From Cytidiella melzeri (Eukaryota; Basidiomycota; Agaricomycetes; Polyporales; Irpicaceae), in the NCBI GenBank assembly GCA_022592445.1, contig JABYQR010000219.1:1-64000 (forward strand): a stretch of 64,000 nt of DNA, written 5' to 3'. The notes under the pieces were generated by a model. It did no database searches. It was not told the DNA's origin and was given only the letters and a program-made list of their open reading frames with translations. Within the stretch, counting starts at the first letter, position 1, and every line of letters starts with the position of its first letter. The position numbers and the translations under genes were made by a program. Below are positions 29,248 through 39,375 of the stretch, in pieces.

Positions 29248-32212
29248 CCCCCCCTTGACCTGCGACCAATCCCAGCATTTTCATCGCTCGAGTGTGTAAG
29301 ACGCGGCTGAGTGACTTTGTAAATACGTCCGCTAGATTCTCCTTTCCTGTAACACGCTTGACGTTAATTCTTCCGTCGTTGACGCAATTTCTGATGAAGT
29401 GTGCTCTGATGTCGATGTGCTTCATCCTAGTATGGCCGTGAGGATCGTGCGTACATGCGATCGTGCCGTTGTTGTCGCAGAGTAAGGGCGTGGGTTCCGT
29501 CTGTGGCATTCCGAGCTCCTCAAGGAGTTGTCGTAACCAGATGATTTGGCACGCAGCGTGCGAGCATGCGAGGTATTCTGCTTCGCACGAGGATAGGGCC
29601 ACCACTTGCTGTTGTTTGGAACTCCAGGCGACCGGCGATTGTAGTACGATCATGACGTAGCCAGATATCGACTTCCTGCCTTCTCCTGAACCCCAGTCCG
29701 AGTCTGTGAAACCATGGAATAACGGATACGCCGGGTCGAGGTTCCCAAGGGTGAGGCCAACGGATCTAGTTCCTTGTAGGTAACGAAGGAGATGTTTCGC
29801 GGCTGTCCAGTGAGCGTGTCCGTAACAGGACATGAATTTTGCGAGTTCTCGTACTGCGTATGCGATGTCCGGTCTGGTCGTCGTTGCGAGATACATTACT
29901 TTTCCTACGAGAGTGCAATATGGCAGCGCCTTCATCTCGTCACGGTCCGCGTCATTTTGTGGTGATTGGTCTCTAGATAATACCACCTTTGGCGGCAGAG
30001 GAGTACTTGCGGCGTTACTGAACTCCATATTGAACAGCCTGAGAATCGACACGATGTACGCCTCTTGCGATAGTAGAATTGATCGCCTTGTCCGGTTTCT
30101 GGTCACTTTGCAGCCTAGTAGCCATTCGACCTCCTTGTTGTCCGTGATCTCGAATATCTTCGCCAGTGCGCTCGTAATCGAATCGGATTCTACTTGTGAG
30201 GGCGATGCTAAGAGTATGTCGTCTACACTTGTTGCTGACATGGAGTTTCGGCCTGGACTTCTTCGGACGTGGACACTCCAATCGGATTCGCATCTTCGAA
30301 AACCGAGGGTTTGGTATTTATCTTTGAATTCCAAGTACCACGAACGTCCAGCTTGCTTTAAACCATACAGGCCTTTCCGCAGTCGCCAGTACCCTTTTCC
30401 AACAATTGCCGGCTTCGTCATGTAGATTTCTTCCGCTAGCGGTCCGTTGAGAAAAGCTGTTTTGATGTCTATGTGGCGGAGGTGTAGGTCGTCTCGTGCT
30501 GCGATGGCCAGGATCGTTCGGATTGAGTCCCAGCGGGCGACTGGCGCGAAAGTGAACGTGAAGTCTTGTCCTGGAATTTGAGTGAACCCTTTTGCAACTA
30601 ATCGTGCCTTGAATCGAGCGATGTGGCCGTCTGCGTTGCGCTTGATGTGTAACACCCATTTTGAGTCGACGGGTTTTCTTCCATGCGGTATGGTTTCCAC
30701 CTCTTCGTAAACACCTTTCGCCTCTAGCGCTTCGAGTTCTTCGTGAATAGCAGCGAGCCAGTGGTCCCAGTAATCACTGCGTTCGGCTTCAGTGACTGAT
30801 CGTGGATCTTGGGCATTTCGGTCGTCGATCGGACTTAGGGTGTTGATTATTGGTGAGTGATGTACGACTTGTTGTATTTGGGAGATTGTAGGATCATGTA
30901 GTTCAATTTCGTGTGTGAGGATGAGATTCCGGTCGATGTGCAGCCTCCCCTCGTCCGAATACTCGGAATTGTGGTCTTTGTATCGTGTTGGAAGCGTGCG
31001 ATTACGCCGGCCTGAAACAACGTCAGTCCGGTCCAGCCCCACCGGGGTACGAGTCTCAGTCCGAGACTCACCCTCATTCTCCTCCGGAGATGAGTTGTCC
31101 AGTCCCGTTAGGGACCCAGGTTCCACCGGAACGACCCCTACGGGGGTACAATTATCCACAGCCTCCGGCTGTACGTTTGACACTCGTTCGTTGTCTTCGA
31201 AGCGAGCGTCGTTGTCCATGAAGATGTCATCCCACAATGGGGACGACGTGGTAGGTGAAGGTGGTAGTAAAGGCGCGTTGTCATCGTCGAGGAAGACGAC
31301 ATCACGGCGCGAACGCACCGTTCGCGATGTTGGGAACCAGATCAGGTAGCCCTTCGCGTCTTGTGCGTATCCAACGAAGCGTCCCTCCTCACCGCGTGGC
31401 TGTATCTTGTTTAGGGAATCAGAGTTGAGTCTTCGCGCGATAACCCGTGCTCCGAAAACTCGTAGGTGAGATAGATCAGGATCGCGTTGATGCCAGACGT
31501 GGAATGGCGTAGTGTCGTTTGGAAGTGCAGAGGTTCCTACTCGGTTAAGGATGTGCGACGCACACATGACAGCGAGTGGCCAAAAATAGTCCGTGAGGTG
31601 GCTGTCGATGAGCATCGCTCGCGCCATGGATGCGAGTGTTCGATTCGCGCGTTCAGCGACTCCGTTTTGGGGTGACGCGTCAGCTATGATCTTCTCGTAG
31701 GTGATTCCTTCTTTTTCACAGAAGGTGCGGAAGGCGCCATGGATGAATTCAGGTGCGTTGTCTACGCGGATGACTGCAATCTTCTCGCCTGTGAAGCGTT
31801 CGACAGCGTTCTTGAATTTGATAAACTCCTGCAGGGCGTCGGACCGAAGTTTCAAGAACAGAGGCGTTTTCCAGCGCGAGTGGCAGTCTATACATGGCAT
31901 GAAATATTTGGCACCGCCGTACCCAACGGGTAGAGGGCCGCAGATGTCGAGATGGATTCGGAATAGCAGTCGGTTCGCCCTGAGGTCGGAGACCTTTGAG
32001 AAAGGCAAGCGTTTGATATTCGCGCGTGCACATGTTTCGCACGCGTGCGCTGTTGATGTGTGAGAGGGGAGTTGGATACCAGTAGTTAAGCGTGATAGTC
32101 GTTTTACGCCTATGTGACCTAGCAGGCGGTGTAAAAATCCGAATTGGCAGTGCGAGTACTGGCGGCGATTGGCGATGAAATTCGTGAGAGCAATGAGCGT
32201 TGGGTAGTGTTG
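29171..32212 (-). CDS. Copia Pol: integrase, reverse transcriptase, RNase H
   Basis: The open frame in the -1 register relative to gag starts after a TGA at 32213-32215 and runs into the 3' LTR. Order: FLHRLLGHIGVKRLS (pre-integrase zinc motif with HACETCARAN), integrase core (HLDICGPLP, VIRVDNAPEF, ASPQNGVAERANRTL giving D-D-E), chromosome-side linker rich in acidic and Pro residues, then RT (ALEAKGVYEEVETIP, SKWVLHIKRNADG, HIDIKTAFLNGPL, YGLKQAGRSWY). The RT catalytic box reads TSVDDILLAS, with Ser where Copia has Tyr. RNase H shows DSDWGSGEGRKSISGY, SSCEAEYLA, CDNNGT and DIRAHFIRN. Apart from the frame offset and the SVDD box the protein looks complete. Confidence 0.9.
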   Translation of the reverse strand, partial: QHYPTLIALTNFIANRRQYSHCQFGFLHRLLGHIGVKRLSRLTTGIQLPSHTSTAHACETCARANIKRLPFSKVSDLRANRLLFRIHLDICGPLPVGYGGAKYFMPCIDCHSRWKTPLFLKLRSDALQEFIKFKNAVERFTGEKIAVIRVDNAPEFIHGAFRTFCEKEGITYEKIIADASPQNGVAERANRTLASMARAMLIDSHLTDYFWPLAVMCASHILNRVGTSALPNDTTPFHVWHQRDPDLSHLRVFGARVIARRLNSDSLNKIQPRGEEGRFVGYAQDAKGYLIWFPTSRTVRSRRDVVFLDDDNAPLLPPSPTTSSPLWDDIFMDNDARFEDNERVSNVQPEAVDNCTPVGVVPVEPGSLTGLDNSSPEENEGESRTETRTPVGLDRTDVVSGRRNRTLPTRYKDHNSEYSDEGRLHIDRNLILTHEIELHDPTISQIQQVVHHSPIINTLSPIDDRNAQDPRSVTEAERSDYWDHWLAAIHEELEALEAKGVYEEVETIPHGRKPVDSKWVLHIKRNADGHIARFKARLVAKGFTQIPGQDFTFTFAPVARWDSIRTILAIAARDDLHLRHIDIKTAFLNGPLAEEIYMTKPAIVGKGYWRLRKGLYGLKQAGRSWYLEFKDKYQTLGFRRCESDWSVHVRRSPGRNSMSATSVDDILLASPSQVESDSITSALAKIFEITDNKEVEWLLGCKVTRNRTRRSILLSQEAYIVSILRLFNMEFSNAASTPLPPKVVLSRDQSPQNDADRDEMKALPYCTLVGKVMYLATTTRPDIAYAVRELAKFMSCYGHAHWTAAKHLLRYLQGTRSVGLTLGNLDPAYPLFHGFTDSDWGSGEGRKSISGYVMIVLQSPVAWSSKQQQVVALSSCEAEYLACSHAACQIIWLRQLLEELGMPQTEPTPLLCDNNGTIACTHDPHGHTRMKHIDIRAHFIRNCVNDGRINVKRVTGKENLADVFTKSLSRVLHTRAMKMLGLVAGQGGVLTDDPLGYTGGPARIHGLGSGGAS
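29248..29256 (-). promoter_or_regulatory. Polypurine tract
   Basis: On the minus strand AAGGGGGGG lies directly 5' of the 3' LTR, the position of the plus-strand primer. Confidence 0.85.
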
Positions 32213-33906
32213 TCAGAGACGATTAGATTCTGTGGGATCGCGGTGACGTCCAAGGGATTTGCTTCCGAGATACGGCTAGCCAGATCGCGAGGTAATGCAG
32301 TGACGTGTAGCCGGTATAGGTTGTTGTTGTCCAAGTTCCCGGTCATGACAATTGTACCATTATAATCCAGAGACAGCTGACCTTTCCTTGTCGTCGATCC
32401 CACACCTCTCCTCTCAAGACATCCCTGCGAGATGAGGTTCATTCGTGCAGATGGCACGTGTAGAACGTCGGATAGTTTGATCGTATGGTGTTGGCCTTTG
32501 ATATTCGCCTGTAGATAGACATCGCCCATTCCAACGGCAGACGTAGTGAGAGCAGATCCAAAGCCTCGGACTTGCAGAGGATCAATTGTCCGGTAATGTT
32601 CAAACATGCCGCGGTCAAAAAAGATGTGCCTGTTTGCGCCGGAGTCGTGGAATACGGTAACTTGTTTCACTTTATTTGCTGAGAGAGCGATATTGTTGCA
32701 CCTGATAGTGTCGACCGGATCACGAGGAGCAATGCTGCTGAAAGCATAGATAGAGTCGTATGACAAGACGTTAGCTGCATCTTCGTCAATTGTGACTGTA
32801 TTGGCGTTTACGGTGGGTTCGTCAGGGTCGGGGTTGGCTTCTACCGCGGTGATCGTGGTGTTGTTCGCCTTCGGTGTCGTCTTTGTTTTATTGAAAGTCT
32901 TTGATATGTTCTGTGATTTCCGACGTTGCGCCGGAGGTAAGTGAATAATCCTTTTCCATTTCCACCAGTCCGGGTATTCCCCGCACTTTCCTCCTCCATA
33001 TGCGAAGCAGTTCTCCCTGGTGTGACCACGTGGTCTCTCGCAGTCAGGGTTGCTGCACCATTCAGTAACCCTTTTGTTCCGAGTGTCGGCTTGGTTAACA
33101 ATTGTTGCCGAGTCAGCCGCTCGTTTACGATAGATGCTATCCGTTTCATATATTTGAGCGATCACGTCAGGGTCGTTTCTCGTTTGCGCCCAATCTTCCT
33201 CCTTGATGAGTTCGATGACCCTAGACGAGGACAGTGGAATCCCCATTGAATATGCCGTGCTCATGTCGTGATGGAGTGTTCGCGAAAACATACGCCAACT
33301 GTTATTGGTGGGAATGAGATCTGCTATTGTGGTCGCAAAGTTGGCGTCTGAAAGGCGATTGGGATCTTGATCGCACAGGTCCGTGTAGATAGCTCGCATT
33401 TTGTCGGCCCATTTGCTAACAACCATCTCCTCTGTACAGGTGAAACTCATTAATTTCTGATGAAGTGATGCGGCGCGCAGGTTGTTGGTCGGGCGGTACT
33501 CGGATTGCAAGATGGTCCACGCCTCTTTCGCTCTCCTAGTGCGTCCAATAAGGTGAATCTTGGCGCGAGGCACAGATTCGAGTAATAGCGCGATCGCCGT
33601 GATGTTCGCATCATACCAGGGTTCGGCCTCTCTCATTGCTTTCTCAACCTCATCTTCGTTGCCCCTTTTAATTCCCTTAGTGACCTCTCCCGTGTCTGGG
33701 TCTTCGACTTCGTCTTCATAAGTCTTTCTGAGCTTCGGAATTATCGGAGGTATGGAATTGGGGCCTTCGAAATATTTCCACAAGTGAATTGATCGGAGTT
33801 TCGCTTCGACTTGCATGATCCAGGTACCGTAAGAATTTGTGTCTCCATTGTCTTCGAGTTTCGGCAATTTATTCTTTGCGGCGTCTGATTTCGCAGGATC
33901 TGACAT
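32119..33906 (-). CDS. Copia Gag and protease region
   Basis: The frame is 595 codons starting MSDPAKSD. A UBN2/Gag-like helical region includes YGTWIMQVEAKLRS, SVPRAKIHLIG and AWTILQSEYRP. A Cys-rich zinc segment follows (CSNPDCERPRGHTRENC, then GKCGEY). The aspartic protease active site is FHDSGANRHIF, with DVLHVPSARMNLIS downstream, typical for Copia proteases. The frame ends TAG at 32119 while the -1 frame continues into integrase, overlapping by 94 nt. Confidence 0.9.
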   Translation of the reverse strand: MSDPAKSDAAKNKLPKLEDNGDTNSYGTWIMQVEAKLRSIHLWKYFEGPNSIPPIIPKLRKTYEDEVEDPDTGEVTKGIKRGNEDEVEKAMREAEPWYDANITAIALLLESVPRAKIHLIGRTRRAKEAWTILQSEYRPTNNLRAASLHQKLMSFTCTEEMVVSKWADKMRAIYTDLCDQDPNRLSDANFATTIADLIPTNNSWRMFSRTLHHDMSTAYSMGIPLSSSRVIELIKEEDWAQTRNDPDVIAQIYETDSIYRKRAADSATIVNQADTRNKRVTEWCSNPDCERPRGHTRENCFAYGGGKCGEYPDWWKWKRIIHLPPAQRRKSQNISKTFNKTKTTPKANNTTITAVEANPDPDEPTVNANTVTIDEDAANVLSYDSIYAFSSIAPRDPVDTIRCNNIALSANKVKQVTVFHDSGANRHIFFDRGMFEHYRTIDPLQVRGFGSALTTSAVGMGDVYLQANIKGQHHTIKLSDVLHVPSARMNLISQGCLERRGVGSTTRKGQLSLDYNGTIVMTGNLDNNNLYRLHVTALPRDLASRISEANPLDVTAIPQNLIVSDNTTQRSLLSRISSPIAASTRTANSDFYTAC

Positions 33907-33986
33907 GGTGATGAATGGAAAGATAGGGGTTGTGAAGTGAATAAAGCGGTGATAGATGATGGTTTGGAAATCTGTTGCTGTGTATG

Positions 33987-34005
33987 CTGCTCGGGGCTCA
34001 TAACC
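33987..34005 (-). promoter_or_regulatory. Primer binding site complementary to the anticodon region of initiator tRNA-Met
   Basis: On the minus strand GGTTATGAGCCCCGAGCAG follows the 5' LTR directly. Its complement, CTGCTCGGGGCTCATAACC, reads as the anticodon arm (CAT) of an initiator tRNA-Met rather than a tRNA 3' end. Priming by an internally cleaved tRNA-iMet half is known for Drosophila copia. Confidence 0.75.
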
Positions 34006-34208
34006 TGTTGAGCGAATGGGTCTGGCACAGGGTAAGCAACCGATAATTTGATTCCCTTGCCACTCGGTGTCTTATATACATAAAATATCATGAGCGGAAT
34101 GTCCGTGTATAGTCTCCCGTCTATGATGTACTTATGACGCGCCTCCGCTTCCCAATCCATGTATCCGAGCGGGTCCTCCTGTGTATCCGAGCGGGTCATC
34201 CGTTAACA
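34006..34208 (-). repeat. 5' LTR of the Copia element (203 bp)
   Basis: It appears identical to 29045-29247. A TATA-like TATATAAG (minus strand, plus coordinates 34071-34078) lies at mid-LTR and probably directs element transcription. Confidence 0.95.
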
Positions 34209-34213
34209 CATAT

Positions 34214-34647
34214 CAAGCTGCATTGCAGTGCTATTGGCTGATGGTGTACTTGAGGCAGAAGAAGCTCGGGATTGAACACCTGGTTTCTCATATATCTGGT
34301 CGATAGCCACATATATAGCAGTGAGTAATCTCGTATACCAATCAGGCAAGTCTCGTCTCCGTGGCGTTCGCTGATAGCCGGTTGTCTATTCTTGTGTGCC
34401 TGTAGTATTCAAGCGACGACAGAGAGCGCCCGTCAGAACCTCTCCTCACGACTTGACTGTCTGGCCGTGTCCTCAGTCTCAGTTTTCTTGTTTCTGCCAG
34501 TCTACACACGCTCTTTATTGCGGTCACAGCATCGCGTCCTTTCTTTTTTCATCCCCAGCATCTCTCGCGGTCCCCTTGCATCCCCGTCATTCGACTACCA
34601 CAGCTCATATGCAGTGATTGCTCTTCAAGCTACCCCCCACAAGAGTA
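34214..34647. other. Promoter region of the DUF4203 gene
   Basis: No coding sequence is supported. The stretch from about 34440 to 34600 is rich in pyrimidines (CTCTTT, CTTTCTTTTTTC), as often seen before fungal start codons. Confidence 0.5.
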
Positions 34648-36015
34648 ATGGTACAAACTATATGCTCTTATATATTCTGCTGTTTTCTACTCGTCTCTCT
34701 TTCTCTTTCCAATGTGGTTGAAGCATCCCCTCTCCTGGCAATGAATCTCTCTAGGCGAGGACCGGTCATAGCCTATGGCGACGCTGGGAACATTGCCAAC
34801 GTTACCGATGCCGCCACTGGAGCTGCAATTGCACAGAGTGCTGCTACAGACGGTGGAGGCGTCGACTTCGACGTGTCGGCAATTCTTTGGCTCGCATTCT
34901 CGTTGATCGTCGGCTTGCCGCTGATGCTGGTAGGGATCAGAGTTTGGCGTTTCACCACAGGCGCGGGCGTTGGACTCGCCGTGCTGGCTTGCAGTACGTT
35001 TTCCGCCGCTCTATTCTAAATGCTATATTGACAAGTCGTATGCGAAGTCTGGGCCGCATTTATCAATGCACTCAGTGCTAACGGGATATCCGACATTGTT
35101 GTCACGATCATCGTGCTCGTCTCCTTCCTCCTTGGCTTTAGTATAGGTTTGTTCAAACTCGGACGCGCGGCTGGAATGGCATGTCTTGCGCTGCTCGGAG
35201 GAATATCAGTCGGCATTCGCGTCGTTCTCTTCCGACCAAACCTACTTGTTCCCATCTATGGCGTGAACTGGGCAATCGTCGCTATTTTGGGTGTAGCGAC
35301 CTTCGTAGTTATTTTGTTCCAGCAAAGAGTAGCGATGGTACGTGGGGGCACGTCTTAAGATATGCGGCTGTACATTGATATTAACTGTTGTAGCTCATCG
35401 CGTCGACCTCTGTTGGTACTTTTTTGACCGCCCTTGGAGTTGACCTAATCATCAATAAACAATCGGGCATGAGTTTTGGCCTTCGGTATCTATTCGACCG
35501 TAACTCTTCCCATGTAGAGGTGCGCTCAAATCGTACGCTTAAGATGCAAAGCTCATCCGCCATTCAGTATTTCTACAGTCTTGGTTGGCACCCCCCACTA
35601 GTTACCGAAATCATTATGGGTTTCTCACTCGGTTTGATGTAAGTTACACACATAAGCACTACATATAGTACTGACTGAAAATTTCGATTGCAGTCCAATC
35701 TGCGCAGTTGGCCAGCATTATCTCTTCAAGCAGCCATTCTATGCGGGTCGCAAAGACTACATTCTATCGTCTCGCATCTCGTCGGAGTCCACCGCTCGAG
35801 AGATCGTCAACGACGAGGAGACCGTAGGAGGTACTGCCTCCCTCTCCGAAAAGAAACTCGCCGCATCTGAGCAGTCCTTACCTTTACCTGATATAGTTCA
35901 TCATTCGATACCAGTTCCTAGCATGACCTTCACTGCCGCCGACGATCGCCATCAGCCACAGTCACCAATGATTACGAGGAAAGAAAGCGATGAACTCATA
36001 GGCGTCGCAAAGTAG
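34648..36015 (+). CDS. DUF4203 (TMEM198-like) multi-pass membrane protein
   Basis: Four exons (34648-34993, 35036-35337, 35394-35638, 35694-36015) give 404 residues. The start ATG is followed by a signal-like segment (YIFCCFLLVSLSLSNVV). Then come about seven hydrophobic helices, including ILWLAFSLIVGLPLMLVGI, VVTIIVLVSFLLGFSIGLF and WAIVAILGVATFVVILF. The fungal DUF4203 hallmark MSFGLRYLFDRNSSHV is present, with IPICAVGQHYLFKQPF after it. The ~100-residue C-terminal tail is polar and cytosolic. The family is uncharacterised in fungi. The 35-codon stretch after SHVE is kept as exon because no in-frame intron could be found. Confidence 0.88.
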
Positions 36016-36856
36016 ACTTCTTTACCCTTCTTCTCACGAGGCTCAGGTCTACATCTGGCGTACGTTCCTCGTCTCCACGCTTTTCAAACATCCCACACCT
36101 ACCTCGCACATCCTAGAGCCACATTTTTCGCACCCTTGCATCCCCATCCTGGATTCCACCCGTACCACATCGCATATTAACCATTTACCAACATCTTACC
36201 CCATCTTTCGTCTTCGCTTTAGCCTTTGTCCAGTATCTTCTGTCGTGCAGCTCACATTGTGCTTTACTATCGATAGTAGTCGGCCATTAGTGCTTATTAT
36301 ACCATAATTCCCTCCACATAGATATTTGGGTTTTGCTGTCACTGCTTCTGCTGTTTGTTCTATCACTTTCAGGATACACCACACTACACTTACATAGACT
36401 CCCATCGGTGATGCAAATATCAGCAACTAATTGTTACAGCCTTGGACAAGGACATAGTGCGTCCTCTGCAGCTGGAGAATTGGTGCCGATGGGTGCTCTA
36501 TTTTTCCCATCGAGTGTTTGACTAGCGATGGTGAGTGCTGGTCGAATCGCGCTGCTTTAACGGCCCTAGCAGGGAGCACGTATCCCCACATGTCAGTGGA
36601 TCCACTGAAATGACACTAGAGTGTTTCTGACGGAGCTACCGCGATACCATGCTGCCTTGCCAAAGTGAAAGTCCGTACCACCACCCGCGACTACAGCAGA
36701 ATAGGCATCAAGCTAACAGTCGGAGGGATGAGTTAAATAAATATCAATCAGCACAATGCTACAACGCTACCATAATAATAATCATCAAAAGGTCCCAGCG
36801 TGTAGAATAACAACAGCAACAACACCATAACAAAGTACATACACTTGCCTTCCCAC
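36016..36856. other. Convergent intergenic region
   Basis: It lies between the 3' ends of the DUF4203 and J-domain genes. No gene is supported. Confidence 0.5.
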
Positions 36857-38331
36857 TTAAAACGACACCGACCTCCTCCGTGTATGCACACTATTAGCAT
36901 CGAGAACCAACGGCGGCCCACTACCAGCAAAGTGCCCGTCCAAAATGTCCGCTTTCCCCGACGGCGTCTTGACCGGCATCGCAGGTCTCTCCACCGGCGA
37001 GCCTTTGTGTCCTGCCATATTACGGCGCCCCCTGCGCACGATCGCAGCCTCACACGCAGTCCTCAGCGGCCCATTCTGCCGCAACAGCAGTTCCTCGAGC
37101 ACCATATTTGATACCTCCTTCTGCAGGCGCAGTTTGACGGGTTCGGCAATTGTGATGGGCTGTATGTTGTAGAAATCGGCAACGGAGGGTGTGGTGCCGG
37201 TTGATTCACCGTGACAGGCGTGGAGGTCTGTATGCAGGGTGGCGACCACTGTTTGAGGCGTAAAGTGGATGATGTGAGCATCAGAATGTATGGACGAAAA
37301 GAATGAGGGGCAACGCACCTTCTTGGTTGATTTTCTTTGACACGGTCTGAAGTGTGGCAAGGTGTTTGCTTACGCTGACGTCGTCTAGGGTTTCGGATGA
37401 GGGTGGGAAGACGTTTGGGACAACTTGATATAGAGCGGATGACAGCAGCAAGGTGAGGGATCTTAGGAGGTTTACATGTTGATACGCTACCCATTGAGGC
37501 CAGAGAAGAGTGAACAAATTGGCGTGTGATGGCGTGGCGGGGTTGCTAAAGACCCAGGAGGAAAATGACACTTCGGATTGTGACGGCGACGGTGAGAGGA
37601 CGAACAGCAATTCCATTGCCAGGGCTCCAAATAGGAGTACATAATTCCACTGTTTCGCATATGAGTTTGGCAGGCGCACTGTAATAGAAACCTCCAAACT
37701 TACGAATGCAAGCGAGCGAGGGACGAGTCTATTCCAGAATATGACCCCGCATACATTGGCCACGTAGTTTGTGGCTATCTCCCACAGTCCATATTGAATA
37801 TACTCTCCCATGGTTATGACTTTCCAGTCTAATGCTTCCGCGCCAAATCTACAAATGTTGGCAAGGATGATTCTTATTTGAGCGCGCTGTAAGTACATGG
37901 AGGGCGCACCTATCGTACGCAAATCTAGTGGTCGGGTTCTTCAAAGCTTCGTATGCGTTTCTCACGTGAATAAAATAAGTCTCTGAGTCGGGCCCAGCTC
38001 GATCAGGATGGTGGCGCTTTGCGAAAGCTCTGAACCCATTCTTCAGGCCCGATATGTCTGTCATCGGATGGACTCCAAGCAACTCGTAATAGTTCGGCCC
38101 AATGGAGACTATCGCGTTCCAAAACGTGTACAAGGCATATCCGAAAACAATTGCGGTGTAAATCCATTTACGATGGTTTTGGTATGCTGGAGTGCCGGGG
38201 GCTGGGGGCCGACGGTGCGTGAGAGCTTGGTACAGCCGATGAAGCCACGGAAGGAGCTGTTGACTGAGCACGTTCGGTATATAGCGCCATCCTAGTACAG
38301 AGATGGCAAAGCGGCCGGCATCATATAACAT
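36857..38331 (-). CDS. Membrane-anchored J-domain (Hsp40) protein
   Basis: Exons 38331-37910, 37848-37704, 37649-37319 and 37248-36857 give 429 residues. A membrane segment (WIYTAIVFGYALYTFWNAI) precedes the J domain: NYYELLGVHPMTDISGLKNGFRAFAKRHHPDR with the invariant HPD, then YEALKNPTTRFAYDRFG. Two or three further hydrophobic helices follow (NYVLLFGALAMELLFVL, SLTLLLSSALYQVV). The C-terminal tail is Arg-rich and ends in RRRSVSF. J proteins activate Hsp70. The membrane topology suggests ER or another endomembrane location, but the exact partner is unknown. Confidence 0.87.
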
Positions 38332-39375
38332 CGGAGGACCTGTTCATACAGGAGGAGTGAGCCCTTGTCTAATGAGAGCGAAGAGAAAGTTCAGATAGGC
38401 GTAGTGCCCGAAGGATGATCTCATATCTCCCAGCGTGCTGGACGTTGGCCCCTTCAAAGGGTAAACTGCTCCTGCCGTTGTTCACACGTAACCACACGCC
38501 TGAACATGAGCCTTGAGTTCAGACGCTTTATGTCGTGTGTTCCGCAGTGGCAGATGTTGTCACGTCCAAAGCAAGATTGAACCACGTCTGAGACCACCGA
38601 GAGCAGAACGATATGCAGGCAAAAGGAGCCAGCAATCTGCGCCGGCTTGACTGGAACGTAAAAGTCACAGACGTTCGTTTCCTCACGGGCGTAACGCACT
38701 GTGTCCTTGTAGACTCCGCCTTTGCTCAATGACCTTGAGCCTGTCGGCCAGCAAGCCATTGTAGGAGTCGCGGTGTGATTGTCATATCATGTTGGTCCGG
38801 CCTTACGGCGAGCCACCGTAGTCTTTGGAATTAACCCGCCGGGTAACAGACACTGGCGGTTCAGAGGTAATGAGGAGCCTTCGTCCGAGCACTCGGGGAG
38901 TCGACCCTTTTACTAAGGCATCATAGGACATGCATATAGCCGCTCATCACTGTGGGTGCTACGAGAACAAGCGAGGGGAATAGCCTGGTTCTGTGTGCCA
39001 CAGTGCGCCGACTAATATATGCATGCACGAACGGAAAGAGCGAGATACTCACAAGTATGCCTCTAAGTTTAAGTTGCTATCTGAGCCGCTCTACCAATGT
39101 GGCCTCAAACAAGCAGAGCGTTTCCTACGAGGAGGAGGGCGGCGAAGATGATAGAGGAAGGGACGAAAGGGCTGCTGCCACTGCCACTTGCCGCTGAGCG
39201 CTTTGCGGATATTCATGTTTTCCACGATTATCCTGCGTTCCCACGGAGTTACACGTCGGTGAAGGAGGTGACGTTGAGGACTGCAAACGCCAAACAAAGT
39301 CTATCCAGCTCAGCTCTCAACGTCGAAAACCCATCCGGTCCCCAAGCAAGGAACAACACTCCCTAACGTCAAGCC
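38332..39375. other. Divergent intergenic region
   Basis: It should hold the promoters of the J-domain and ERD2 genes. Short open frames on both strands show no domain. No tRNA or other RNA gene was recognised. Confidence 0.5.

Larger units (their letters stand above)
29045..34208 (-). mobile_element. Full-length Ty1/Copia LTR retrotransposon
   Basis: The element is 5164 bp with two 203-bp LTRs, transcribed on the minus strand. A 5-bp target duplication CATAT flanks it (29040-29044 and 34209-34213). The order protease, integrase, RT, RNase H identifies Copia. The LTRs look identical along their whole length, which implies recent insertion. Coding is intact except that the pol frame is offset by -1 from gag. 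Confidence 0.95.

Noticed and set aside
33741..34199. ORF starting MTRSDTQEDPLGYMD in the 5' LTR (also at 28984-29238)
   Set aside because: It is the LTR read as protein; the same peptide appears in both LTRs and the frame then leaves the gag register.
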